From assembly GCF_900177425.1 (NCBI RefSeq), contig NZ_LT840184.1:3450263-3514262 (forward strand): DNA of 64,000 nt, written 5' to 3'. The position numbers and the translations under genes are program-made. This document shows, one piece after another, positions 24,860 through 33,602 of the stretch. The number at the start of each line of letters is the position of its first letter. The stretch's first letter is position 1. The stretch comes from Paenibacillus uliginis N3/975 (GTDB taxonomy: Bacteria > Bacillota > Bacilli > Paenibacillales > Paenibacillaceae). The notes beneath the pieces are model-generated. The model was not told where the DNA came from. It did no database searches and saw only the letters and a list, made by a program, of their open reading frames with translations.

Positions 24860-26751
24860 GGCGTCCCTCCCCAGTTGGTCTGGATATAACACCTGAAAGC
24901 TTCGATATCTTGAGGCTGCATCTGTTCCTCCATCTCTCTCACGCTACGCTCAGATAAAGATGCTGCAACCACATACCGTCCATCGCGGTATTCAACCACA
25001 TTGTTTGAAATATATAATGTAGTATTGTTCTGCCTGCGGAAATGCTCGGAGCTTATAGCCACATACCTTCGGGCCAATTCCTCTGTACCTGTATGTTTCT
25101 CTGGATTATGCCAGTCCGGAAATGGCTCTTTGTCACAAGGAATGCACTCCGTAATGCGCTCAATATAACGATTGCCGAATGCATCCCGTTTCAGGTGAAC
25201 GTCGAAGTTGATTACACTTACCACCTGCTGCTCTGCAATATCCTCCTGACGAAACACTCCACTCTTCAATAGAGAGTTCCTAAGTGACTGAACAAGATCT
25301 TTAAACGTCTTTGCGTGATGTGTAAAGACAGTAAACAAGCTTGCAACCTGTGACATCTGGATCATCCATGAGGCTACTTCATCACTTGCAACTTCCCCTA
25401 GGATGTTCACGGTTCCATCCGTTTTCTTCTGAAGATCCAGACCGTCCTGACCACTGATATGTTCCGTTTCTCGAAAACTCAATATATTGCGCCTGCTGTA
25501 TATTTTTCTTAGGTGAAGCTCGAAAGCCATCTCTTGTACACGCAGCGTATAAGAGGCATAGATGTGTCTTACCATTGCCATGAGTAGAGTGGTTTTGCCC
25601 GATCCCTGTGCTCCGGTGACAGCTGTAATCCGACTTCCCTTCATTAGAAATTGCAGCAAACCAATAGGAATTTCTGCACCTCTGCCTGTGATGAGCTGCT
25701 CTAGGCTAGTACTGCTCACATCAAACTTCCGAACAAAAAAAGCCCATGATTCAGAAAACGGAGGACGTACAACGACAACACGTGATCCGTCCTTCATCTC
25801 ATTCACTTTATAACCGCTAGCCTCTGACAACTGACCGGGATGATTGTATTTATAAATGTTCTGGCATACCCGCTTTAATTCCCGTACATTTCCAAAGGAC
25901 AGAAATCCCATATGAATGGAAATACCTCGAAAAAATAACCACACACTTTCACATTCGGAGACCGGAGTATCACCATTCCCCCAGCCAAGCGGCAGTTGCT
26001 CCGCACGTAACGGCATCCCTGAAGAATCACCAAGCATTCCACTAACTCCTCCACTAACGCCATCGATGCGTTGATCTCGAATCTCATCAATGACGGAAAA
26101 ACCTTTGTACTGTTGATAAATTCGCTGTACAACAATGTCCAGCTTCTCGGGTAGAGTTAACGAGCGTATTTCATTTGCATATATGTCTGCTATATCTTCA
26201 GCCGTCACCGCATAAACAACGTCCTCACCATAACCCGGTATAATCCTCGGTTTCGATAAATCATAGGTTTCAATCAATTTAGATAATGCTTCATCCCGGT
26301 ACTGCTGTTTGTACAAATAAAGTATGATTTCGAATTTATCCTGAGGGGACAAAGCTTCATGATTCTCAAACGGAATCCCGACATTAATATTCGACTCATT
26401 TAACTTCAAACTTTTGACCAACAGCTCTTTCAAAAACTCTTTAACATACTGTTTGTCAAGCACACTACCGGACACACAACCTTTGAGCGCGCGACGCAGC
26501 TCGCTTCTCTTACTTAAACGCCTGCGATATTCCTCTTCATGCAGGCCTAGATCCGAAAGCTGACTGTGTGTCATCTGATGGAGCGTCTCCTTCACAAATT
26601 CCGTCATCGCCTGTAAAGAAAGCTGATCTGGACCGAGCTGCGGGTGAGCTCTGATCTTTGCTTTACTCATCCAGCGAATATATATAAACAGTGCAACCAA
26701 AAAAAGGATTAAACCTATCCAGAGCGAATTCATCAGCGGCCCTGAGAGCAT
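24856..26751 (-). CDS. CpaF/TadA-like secretion ATPase with N-terminal membrane anchor
   Basis: A 631-residue protein. Residues 1-30 hold a predicted membrane helix (LWIGLILFLVALFIYIRWM), unusual for this family. A regulatory domain of about 300 residues follows, then the ATPase core: Walker A GAQGSGKTTLLM, an Asp-box-like region (RNILSFRETEHI), Walker B in VNILGEVASDEVASWMI, and a His box in LFTVFTHHAKTF. It would power pilin assembly or export. The ATG at 26751 follows AGAGGGGGGC and abuts the preceding stop. Substitutions around Walker B suggest a divergent subfamily. Confidence 0.85.
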   Translation of the reverse strand: MLSGPLMNSLWIGLILFLVALFIYIRWMSKAKIRAHPQLGPDQLSLQAMTEFVKETLHQMTHSQLSDLGLHEEEYRRRLSKRSELRRALKGCVSGSVLDKQYVKEFLKELLVKSLKLNESNINVGIPFENHEALSPQDKFEIILYLYKQQYRDEALSKLIETYDLSKPRIIPGYGEDVVYAVTAEDIADIYANEIRSLTLPEKLDIVVQRIYQQYKGFSVIDEIRDQRIDGVSGGVSGMLGDSSGMPLRAEQLPLGWGNGDTPVSECESVWLFFRGISIHMGFLSFGNVRELKRVCQNIYKYNHPGQLSEASGYKVNEMKDGSRVVVVRPPFSESWAFFVRKFDVSSTSLEQLITGRGAEIPIGLLQFLMKGSRITAVTGAQGSGKTTLLMAMVRHIYASYTLRVQEMAFELHLRKIYSRRNILSFRETEHISGQDGLDLQKKTDGTVNILGEVASDEVASWMIQMSQVASLFTVFTHHAKTFKDLVQSLRNSLLKSGVFRQEDIAEQQVVSVINFDVHLKRDAFGNRYIERITECIPCDKEPFPDWHNPEKHTGTEELARRYVAISSEHFRRQNNTTLYISNNVVEYRDGRYVVAASLSERSVREMEEQMQPQDIEAFRCYIQTNWGGTP

Positions 26752-27588
26752 TTAAGCCCCCCTCTCTGAGTATCCCGAAGAAGGTAGACCGATCTGCTCT
26801 GCCGCAGCAAACGCGGTGCTGCGAAGAGCCCGATAGAAGGGACTTTCTCTTTTGCGGTCCATCCCGCCTCTTCCCCTTTGAATACAAGCTTGGACAGAAC
26901 GCATATTCCATGCGTCTGTGAACTCTGAGCAGTAGGGAATCCCCTCAAAAATACCCTTCACTCCAAACCTGCGTTTTACATTTTGAAGTGTACAATGACT
27001 ATGGCGGTCATACCGGCCAATAACAAACCCAATGTCTTTTCCTTGAAAGACTCCCTGCATCTGATCACTCTCAAAAAACTTCTCCAATGATCTAATATTT
27101 TGATTTAACCCAATCAATATAAGATCTGCAGCTTTCAGGATTTGTCTGTCGACACTATTTGCCCTTCCATTCCCCGCATCAGCTACAATAACGTCATATC
27201 CCCGAACAGCGGTTTCTAATACTTGGCTCATAAGCCGTCCATGTGTGTCGTCTGACTCTAACTTGGGTTCGCGTCCTGCAGCAAGAAGGTCCAGTCGATC
27301 CTGCAGCAGTGGGAATGTATAATCACGTATGTTCTCAGGCATCAACCTACCGCTTGCCGCCAAGCGTTCCACCGCATTCATTCCATGATCTTGGAAAGTT
27401 ACCAGTGAATGGTCCAGTGGTTGTTTCTTTAATGAATAAGCCTGCTCAACACGTTCCCCTGCCGCTCCACCATGCAGCAGAAGCGTCTTCACTTTAAACT
27501 CCATTGCCAGCACAATCGGCAGACTTGCGGCTAATGCGGTCGTGCCACTTCCACTTGTCAACGGACTCCACAAAGCGATTGTTTTCAT
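26752..27588 (-). CDS. MinD/CpaE-like ATPase with deviant P-loop
   Basis: A 278-residue protein of the MinD/ParA/CpaE (TadZ) superfamily. It begins IALWSPLTSGSGTTALAASL, a deviant Walker A in which the usual KGGVGKTT is SGSGTT. A later DVIVADAGNG matches the Walker B / switch region, and ADLILIGLNQN matches the following strand. In Tad systems CpaE/TadZ places the pilus machine in the cell, which is the inferred role. It overlaps the preceding gene by 4 nt and abuts the ATPase gene. Confidence 0.8.
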   Translation of the reverse strand: MKTIALWSPLTSGSGTTALAASLPIVLAMEFKVKTLLLHGGAAGERVEQAYSLKKQPLDHSLVTFQDHGMNAVERLAASGRLMPENIRDYTFPLLQDRLDLLAAGREPKLESDDTHGRLMSQVLETAVRGYDVIVADAGNGRANSVDRQILKAADLILIGLNQNIRSLEKFFESDQMQGVFQGKDIGFVIGRYDRHSHCTLQNVKRRFGVKGIFEGIPYCSEFTDAWNMRSVQACIQRGRGGMDRKRESPFYRALRSTAFAAAEQIGLPSSGYSERGA

Positions 27589-28292
27589 GCCTGTCTCCTT
27601 TCTGCCTGCCGAAATGCACGGCGAATTTGACGCTGCTCCATCTCGGTAAGCCGGCGGATCAGCTCCATAAGAGCCCGCTTATATCGCCTTGACAACGGCT
27701 TTATCCGAAGTCTTCCCTTATGCTCATTCTCTACCTTCAAAGCAAAAGTAAGTTCATCCCACGGAATTCTAATCGGTTCATCCATCCATCGGATCTGCGC
27801 TTTTCCCAGATAGCTTTCAATATAGGCATCGTCCATCATATCCTCGACAACGTTCAAGTACACCCGGCGGAACTCTGGAAAGCCTTGTTCTTTACTTTTC
27901 ATTGAGAGATCCTCAAGCCAACTGGCCCCTCTCATCAATCCGGCAATTTCAAAACTGCTTACCCAAATTTTCGCACTCGCGAGCTCCCATGCGTCCTGAT
28001 TTAGAAACGATTCCTTCTCAGTATCGATTACCAAATAGTCGTATTCCGGCTCGCCTGATTCCTTTAAATAATTCTCAAGTTCGGTATAATGATCAAAACC
28101 ACATGCTACATCAAATCCTGAGAATTCTGTAACCGACATACGCGGATCCAATCTGCCGATACAGTGGGTGTACTTTCCTTCTTGTGCTGCATCCATCAGG
28201 AGCACTCTATTACCGCTATGCACTAATATTTTGCAAAGATACATTAGCAGATCACTCTTATCGCAAAAGCCGGCAAATATCCATGTTCTCAA
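27585..28292 (-). CDS. Degenerate MinD-like protein of the Tad-like operon
   Basis: A 235-residue protein that looks like a second MinD-like fold. It begins WIFAGFCDKSDLLMYLCKIL, where a P-loop would be, then NRVLLMDAAQEG (the strand after helix 1), and YDYLVIDTEKE as a Walker-B-like strand. The phosphate-binding glycine pattern is mostly lost, so nucleotide hydrolysis is doubtful. A basic C-terminus (RRYKRALMELIRRL, RRAFRQAERR) follows. The start is a TTG with GAGGGAG upstream. It may pair with the adjacent CpaE-like protein. Confidence 0.7.
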   Translation of the reverse strand: MRTWIFAGFCDKSDLLMYLCKILVHSGNRVLLMDAAQEGKYTHCIGRLDPRMSVTEFSGFDVACGFDHYTELENYLKESGEPEYDYLVIDTEKESFLNQDAWELASAKIWVSSFEIAGLMRGASWLEDLSMKSKEQGFPEFRRVYLNVVEDMMDDAYIESYLGKAQIRWMDEPIRIPWDELTFALKVENEHKGRLRIKPLSRRYKRALMELIRRLTEMEQRQIRRAFRQAERRQA

Positions 28293-28317
28293 TTTTCACA
28301 CTCCCTCATTTCACTTA

Positions 28318-29406
28318 TTAAGGACTTGTAAATATGGCTTCCATATCGTCTTTTTGCTGTATACTGCTAACATTTTCTTCAGCTTGACCCTGTACTCCTA
28401 AAATATCCTTCATTTCATCTGAACGGTCCTTTCTTTCATCTGCACCTGTCTCCTCAGTCACCGAGGATGGTGAAGTTGTTAGTGAATCATCTGTGTTACT
28501 TGCAGTGTAGTTTCCAGAAGTCCATGTGTCGAAATCTTGTGTACCCTGGTTATAAGAAATTTCGTCCTGTCTTACGAATGGTATTGGTTCATTTGGACTC
28601 ACTTTGCTCAGATCCCGATCCAATGCGGTACGTACGGAAGTCTCGAGCTGTTGTTCCGCTCTCCGGACAATATTCGGATCACTCTTGATCAACTGAATAA
28701 CTTCCTGATTAGGAGGGTAATTCGGAACCGCCTTTTCCTGCATTTCCGGTTCAACATAAGTGAGGGCATAAATAGAAGCTTTATGGATATAAGCATCAAC
28801 CATAGCGCTGGAGAACAATAAGATTTCCTGCTCGCTTAAGGTTGTCCAAAAGGCTGGATTCGACAGCTTGTCAATCCGCTTCTTTGCCAAAATGATATAA
28901 TCCTGACCCGTCGGAAACTGAATCCGGATATCCACCACATCTTCTTGTCTCAAATTGCTGGGTAGCCATATCGACTTCATTTCCCGGTTCCGTAAATCTC
29001 GGGGAGTGATTTCTTCTTCAAACAGCATTCCAAGTGTAATCGGCGTTCCCTGCCGAAGCTCAATCTTCACGCCCTTCCCAGCAACATCTTCTTTTCTAGT
29101 CGGAAGATTATCGGGAGAGGCTTCTAATGGCAGACGGATTTCTTGCAAATCTTTATTATCAATAAAGTGCCCTGCCGGAATGTCCTTGCGCGGAACCCAA
29201 GCCGTCCTCATCGATTTCAGGTCACCGATCTGTGCCTCTTCCAATGCCTCAATCCTCAGCTGATATTTCCGTGTTTCATCCGCATGACGATTGACATTGT
29301 CACTTTGGATAAAATAAAATCCCCCTGCTAGAACAACACTCATGAATCCAGCTCCAGCAAGTCCGGCATACAGCATTTTTTTGCTGCGCCGTGTAATGAT
29401 TGGCAT
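28318..29406 (-). CDS. SAF-domain protein, CpaB/RcpC-like
   Basis: A 362-residue protein with a basic N-terminus, a membrane helix (MLYAGLAGAGFMSVVLAGGFYFI, about 11-33), and a SAF/CpaB-like domain at about 60-140 (AWVPRKDIPAGHFIDNKDLQEIRLP). The remainder is extracytoplasmic and ends in a Ser/Thr/Asp/Glu-rich tail. CpaB/RcpC proteins belong to Tad pilus loci and are thought to bind pilus or wall components. AAGGAGAA precedes the ATG. It follows the kinase gene by 28 nt. Confidence 0.82.
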   Translation of the reverse strand: MPIITRRSKKMLYAGLAGAGFMSVVLAGGFYFIQSDNVNRHADETRKYQLRIEALEEAQIGDLKSMRTAWVPRKDIPAGHFIDNKDLQEIRLPLEASPDNLPTRKEDVAGKGVKIELRQGTPITLGMLFEEEITPRDLRNREMKSIWLPSNLRQEDVVDIRIQFPTGQDYIILAKKRIDKLSNPAFWTTLSEQEILLFSSAMVDAYIHKASIYALTYVEPEMQEKAVPNYPPNQEVIQLIKSDPNIVRRAEQQLETSVRTALDRDLSKVSPNEPIPFVRQDEISYNQGTQDFDTWTSGNYTASNTDDSLTTSPSSVTEETGADERKDRSDEMKDILGVQGQAEENVSSIQQKDDMEAIFTSP

Positions 29407-29434
29407 TTGTTCATTCTCCTTTCAAGTACAGGGA

Positions 29435-30892
29435 TTACCCCCATGCAAAACGGAATCTTTTTTTGCGCTCTTTATGCAGTAAGAATCCTTCATAAATGAT
29501 TTCCATAGCCTTTTCTGCCTCCAAGGACATCTCAAATGGATCTCTATGAAGCGGAATGGCTACAACTTTACTGCCACCAAGTGATTTGCGAAGCTGCTGC
29601 ACGGCACTAGAAGAAGCAAGCGGCAAAGCGTAAACCCGGTTTGGCTGATCATGACGTGCCAGCATTCGAGCCAAAGTTAGTACATCGTGCTGACGCCACT
29701 CGGCAGCTGAACCAATAATGATCGGAACATCCGCCCGAAGAAATTCTTCGAGCCGTTCACTATCACGATACGTTCCCAGATCTAGCACTACCGCATCATA
29801 ATCGCCTGCTAGCACAGAGATGACATCTCCCCTTGATGTTTGGCGCCAGTAGTCAATACCATTAATTGAAAACTTGCGGACAGACCCTGTAGGCGCGCCT
29901 TCAGCTATTTCCTGTATACGTGTAAAGGCTGCTCGGCCCGTCCCCATTTCAACAAGTGCCACTTTGCTGTACCTTCGAGCTAAAAAATGTCCGATAGTTA
30001 TACAGCTATGTGTCGTACCTACCCCTGGTGAGGTTCCTAGTACAGCAGTCACCAGTGTACCCGCCGCTCTTGCTTTAGACGTTGATCGTTGATCATTTCC
30101 TGCAGTACTAAGTGCCTGAGCCACCTCTTCAGCTGACTGGTATCGAAATTCCGGCTGATGCTGAAGAAGCTTACGCATGACGGGGAGCATCCCCTTGGAA
30201 ATATCTCTTCGAATATGCTGCTCTACACCTGTAAACCATTCACTGTATTTGCCTCCCGTTGTAAGAAATAGAAGGAGCGCACCCAGTCCGTACAGATCCG
30301 ATCTTGCATCACTTTGACCACCACCGTACTGTTCTGGTGCCGCAAACCCGACCGTACCGAGCTTAACCGTATCCTCATTCCGTTCCTGCTTGTAGCTACG
30401 GGCAATACCAAAGTCAATGAGCCTAACCTCCATTTCCTCCGTCAGCATAATATTGGATGGCTTAAGGTCCCTGAAAACGACGGGAGGCTGATGGGAATGA
30501 AGATAGCCAAGCACTTCAAGCAGCTGGTGAGCAAGCTGATGGATGAAATCAGCGGTCAGATGTCCTTTATAGCCTCGCAAATATTTATCGAGAGTCATTC
30601 CATGAATATAATCCATAACCATATAGGTATAACCAGCCTCATCGGGCTGGAAAAAATCCACGATCCGCGGCAGACGGGCATGGCTTAACGTGGTCAGCAG
30701 TTCGGCTTCTGCCTGCACCGTCTGAAACATGCCCGGCTGGGTCACGCTTTCTTTAACCGCCCATTTCTTCCCAGGCAGCTTCAAGTCTTCTGCCAAGTAA
30801 ACACAGCTCATTCCACCCTCACCGAGCTTCCGTTCGATCCGGTAACGCTCCCCAAGTATCATTCCACGCTCCATTTTTGAAGGATGGTGCAT
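29435..30892 (-). CDS. Ser/Thr protein kinase fused to a MinD-like domain
   Basis: A 485-residue protein. Residues 10-265 are a Hanks-type kinase: glycine loop LGEGGMSCVYLAED, ATP lysine in WAVKES, catalytic loop VFRDLKPSN (Phe instead of the usual His before Arg-Asp), DFG in LIDFGIARS, and APEQYG. Residues from about 282 form a second domain beginning VTAVLGTSPGVGTTHSCITIGHFLA, a deviant P-loop like that of CpaE, with a later YDAVVLDLGT strand. It has no membrane helix and no PASTA repeats. First gene of the Tad-like operon, with AGAGGGGGA at its start. It may regulate assembly by phosphorylation. Confidence 0.85.
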   Translation of the reverse strand: MHHPSKMERGMILGERYRIERKLGEGGMSCVYLAEDLKLPGKKWAVKESVTQPGMFQTVQAEAELLTTLSHARLPRIVDFFQPDEAGYTYMVMDYIHGMTLDKYLRGYKGHLTADFIHQLAHQLLEVLGYLHSHQPPVVFRDLKPSNIMLTEEMEVRLIDFGIARSYKQERNEDTVKLGTVGFAAPEQYGGGQSDARSDLYGLGALLLFLTTGGKYSEWFTGVEQHIRRDISKGMLPVMRKLLQHQPEFRYQSAEEVAQALSTAGNDQRSTSKARAAGTLVTAVLGTSPGVGTTHSCITIGHFLARRYSKVALVEMGTGRAAFTRIQEIAEGAPTGSVRKFSINGIDYWRQTSRGDVISVLAGDYDAVVLDLGTYRDSERLEEFLRADVPIIIGSAAEWRQHDVLTLARMLARHDQPNRVYALPLASSSAVQQLRKSLGGSKVVAIPLHRDPFEMSLEAEKAMEIIYEGFLLHKERKKRFRFAWG

Positions 30893-30926
30893 TGCATCGT
30901 CCCCCTCTTTCTATACCAGTGGCCGT

Positions 30927-30990
30927 AAAAAAAGAAAGCACCCCGCCGGACCATCACGGTAAAACCGTGTTGATCCTGCGGGATGCTTTC
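30927..30990 (-). terminator. Terminator of the RlmM-like gene, upstream of the Tad-like operon
   Basis: On the minus strand a long hairpin (GAAAGCA...CCGC arm pairing with GCGGGG...GCTTTC, with an inner ACGGT / ACCGT stem) is followed by a TTTCTTTTTTT tract. It ends only about 35 nt before the kinase start codon, leaving little room for a separate promoter. Confidence 0.85.
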
Positions 30991-31064
30991 CCTATCAAGC
31001 CGTTGGTTAATTTTGGAATCATTATAGATCATATTTAAACCATTTGTAAAGAGATTTATAAATT

Positions 31065-32126
31065 TTAGTACTTAATCATATATAGAGTTATTTCATCCCG
31101 GTTATGAAACAGCTGTTTTGCTCCCTGAATCTGCATCCGGGATTGTTCAAAAATATCTATGATATCATGAACAAGAGCCATCGGTTTTTTAGTCAGAAGC
31201 TTAACCGTAACCACTGCTGTGCCACCCGGAGCTAGACTGTAGAGCAAATCCGTTACCAATCTGGCCATCTGTTTCGGGCTCCAACTCATATCACAGACGA
31301 GCAGATCAAACTGAGATTCCTTGAATTTAACCTCGGAGGCATTCTTATTAACAATTCTCAGGTTTGGATGATGAATCAAGGATTCATGCATTTTCGCCGG
31401 ATCCACTGCTGTAACCTGAAGTCCTCTTTCCAGCAAAAAACTGCTCCAGCCACCAGGAGCTGCACCAATGTCCAACGCATTACGGAAGGAATCGAAAGGA
31501 ATGCCGAACTGTTTCTCGGCTTCCAACAGTTTAAACTTGGCACGTGAAATTTGACCTTCCTCACGCTGAAATCGTATAGCACCACCATTCCAGTCGGATA
31601 AATTACGGTCAGGTTGTGATACACCTAGATACCAGGTGTCTTTTGCCGCAAATAGAGAAATCACCCATTCCGGATCCTGTACCGTGAATTCCATCTCCAA
31701 AGGAGCTAATCTTTCCTGCAGCTGATCACGCAATGCGCCAGGGTTTTCAGTCCAGCTGCTGCCCTCCGCTTTTCTAACCTGCACAGATACACGACTTCCT
31801 TCAAGGTACTCTCTCTTCAGTAAATAAGATACAGCCTGCTCGAAAGCTTGATCTTTGTCAGCTCCCGGGATTTCCATAACAACCGGGAATATATGCCGCA
31901 AAAAGATAGGGGCCTTCTCCAAAATGCGTTCTGTAGCCTCTTGTAACGTCGTTGCCAGCGTAACTATGAAGACTTCCCCCGGAATAAGCATCGTGCTCTT
32001 CAAGCTGCCAAACAGGCGGCGAAGTTCTTCCTGCGCATAAGGCGCGAAACCATGATTGGCGGTACATATTAACTTTGCTGAGTGCTGTTCATTCACTTGC
32101 TCATTTACTGCGTTTTGTTCATCCAA
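31065..32126 (-). CDS. RlmM-like rRNA 2'-O-methyltransferase
   Basis: SAM-dependent methyltransferase of about 353 residues. The N-terminal half is a THUMP-like RNA-binding region (LICTANHGFAPYAQEELRRLFG). The C-terminal half is an RrmJ/FtsJ-type domain with LDIGAAPGGWSSFLLERGL for SAM binding, DMSWSPKQMARL, and VVTVKLLTKKP. In the RlmM family this methylates the 2'-OH of a cytidine in 23S rRNA; the exact target here is inferred. The frame opens at 32177, but GGAGGG eight nt before a TTG at 32126 marks the start, just after the upstream stop codon. Confidence 0.82.
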   Translation of the reverse strand: MDEQNAVNEQVNEQHSAKLICTANHGFAPYAQEELRRLFGSLKSTMLIPGEVFIVTLATTLQEATERILEKAPIFLRHIFPVVMEIPGADKDQAFEQAVSYLLKREYLEGSRVSVQVRKAEGSSWTENPGALRDQLQERLAPLEMEFTVQDPEWVISLFAAKDTWYLGVSQPDRNLSDWNGGAIRFQREEGQISRAKFKLLEAEKQFGIPFDSFRNALDIGAAPGGWSSFLLERGLQVTAVDPAKMHESLIHHPNLRIVNKNASEVKFKESQFDLLVCDMSWSPKQMARLVTDLLYSLAPGGTAVVTVKLLTKKPMALVHDIIDIFEQSRMQIQGAKQLFHNRDEITLYMIKY

Positions 32127-32131
32127 GTGGA

Positions 32132-32905
32132 TTACCCTCCAGAAATTACTTTGATCCAAGGACGTCCTCCGTCCCATTCCAGATCGACATCAATATCATA
32201 AGTCCGTTTTATAAGCTCTTTGTTTAATACTTCTTCTTTACGTCCTGATCCAGCCAATTGGCCGTCTTTAATCAATGCAACATGAGTAAAAAGTGGTACG
32301 ATTTCCTCAATATGATGAGTTACATAGACAACTGCTACATCCCTTTGTCTTAAACGGTCTATCTCCAGCAGCATTTTTTCACGTTCATACAAATCTAGTC
32401 CTGCACAAGGCTCATCCAAAATGAGTAGCTTCGGATTGGCCATCAAAGATCGGGCCAGCATGACCTTCTTGCGCTCTCCCTGAGACAAAGTGCCAAGCGG
32501 ATGCTCCGCCAAATGACTGAAATTCATTTCCTCGAGCATCTTCAGCGCTTTTTCCTTTACATCCTGAGGAATGGTCTGGTAAAAACGTAAAAAAGCGAAG
32601 GCGCCAGTAGCAACGACTTCCCATACCGGGTCACTGAGTGACAGCTTCTCCATGAGGGATTGACTAATATAACCAATTTCTTTCCGTACTTCCCGGACAT
32701 CACTGCGTCCATAGACATTGCCCAAAACTTCCACACGACCACTGCTCGGAAACAGATAACCTGTCATCATCTCGAGCAGTGTCGTTTTACCGGAACCATT
32801 CCGTCCGAGTATGACCCAGTTCTCCCCCGAACCCATTTCAAGGGACACATCTTTCAGGATCTGCTCATCTCCTCTTCGGAGGAAAATATTTTGAAGTGAA
32901 ATCAT
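32132..32905 (-). CDS. ABC transporter ATP-binding protein
   Basis: A single 257-residue ABC ATPase domain: Walker A GRNGSGKTTLL, Q-loop YISQSL, signature LSQGERKKVMLARSL, Walker B LLILDEPCAGLDLYE, switch His in VTHHIEEI. It resembles the YlmA group of Bacillus. No permease gene is adjacent, so its partner is unknown. It overlaps the thioredoxin-like gene by 4 nt upstream, and the methyltransferase starts 5 nt downstream, so all three are probably one operon. Confidence 0.88.
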   Translation of the reverse strand: MISLQNIFLRRGDEQILKDVSLEMGSGENWVILGRNGSGKTTLLEMMTGYLFPSSGRVEVLGNVYGRSDVREVRKEIGYISQSLMEKLSLSDPVWEVVATGAFAFLRFYQTIPQDVKEKALKMLEEMNFSHLAEHPLGTLSQGERKKVMLARSLMANPKLLILDEPCAGLDLYEREKMLLEIDRLRQRDVAVVYVTHHIEEIVPLFTHVALIKDGQLAGSGRKEEVLNKELIKRTYDIDVDLEWDGGRPWIKVISGG

Positions 32906-33249
32906 AACATCACACCCCTAACAAAGTTTAAAATATCCTGCACAGACCCCATACGGTAAAGCACTTGAGGAGGCTTGTCAGGCGTTCCTGAAATGGCAAG
33001 TAGAGCAGGAACACTTCGTATTTGATACTGCTGCACCACTACTGGCAAAAAATTGACATCCGCTTCCAATAGAGTTCCTTCCGGCAGAAGCTGTTCCGTG
33101 ACGTCCAGCATTTTGCGGGCCGCCCCGCAAGTGCCGCATAACGGAGTATACAGAAATACGATAACCGGGGAAGTTTTCTTATCCCGGTGAACCAAACGTT
33201 CCTGCCATGCAAGACGCTCGATCAATTCACGCTCCGATAAAGAAATCAT
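32902..33249 (-). CDS. Thioredoxin-like protein
   Basis: A 115-residue thioredoxin-fold protein with the redox motif CGTC in FLYTPLCGTCGAARKML and the cis-proline loop RSVPALLAI. No signal peptide, so it is cytoplasmic. Its ATG overlaps the end of the receiver-domain gene, and its stop overlaps the ABC ATPase gene, each by 4 nt. Thiol reduction is inferred from the motif; the partner is unknown. Confidence 0.85.
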   Translation of the reverse strand: MISLSERELIERLAWQERLVHRDKKTSPVIVFLYTPLCGTCGAARKMLDVTEQLLPEGTLLEADVNFLPVVVQQYQIRSVPALLAISGTPDKPPQVLYRMGSVQDILNFVRGVML

Positions 33250-33590
33250 GAGGAGGACCCGGCCACTTTCCGTATGACTTCATCAGGCATAGGGCCGTTA
33301 TGCACAGTAACGCTGGCAGGCATATTTTCGTAAAGCATCTCATACATTTTTCTTCTTCCCCATGGACTGGACGTGTGCAAATAAATTTGACGGGGATATA
33401 GCTTTTCAACAACCATAGCAGCAACGACATCTCCACCACTCATCTGATCCGGGCCAAGCTCAAAATCGAGTGATAAAATGTCCACTTCGCATTCCCGCAA
33501 CATCATAAGACACTCTTCTCCATTACGCGCAAGGGCAAATCCCTTCGGGCAAGCGCGCCAATCATCCAGATACAGATGAATCATGTTCAA
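33246..33590 (-). CDS. Cyclic-phosphate processing receiver-domain protein
   Basis: A stand-alone receiver-like domain of 114 residues. It begins MIHLYLDDWRACPKGF (acidic pair LDD), has ILSLDFELG at the phosphoacceptor position and IYLHTSSPWGRRKM at the Thr/Ser strand, and lacks the usual lysine. This pattern matches the 'cyclic-phosphate processing receiver' family, proposed from comparative genomics to act on cyclic phosphates in RNA repair contexts. It starts an overlapping run with the thioredoxin-like and ABC ATPase genes. Function is not established. Confidence 0.75.
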   Translation of the reverse strand: MNMIHLYLDDWRACPKGFALARNGEECLMMLRECEVDILSLDFELGPDQMSGGDVVAAMVVEKLYPRQIYLHTSSPWGRRKMYEMLYENMPASVTVHNGPMPDEVIRKVAGSSS

Positions 33591-33602
33591 TCCTCTCCTT
33601 GT

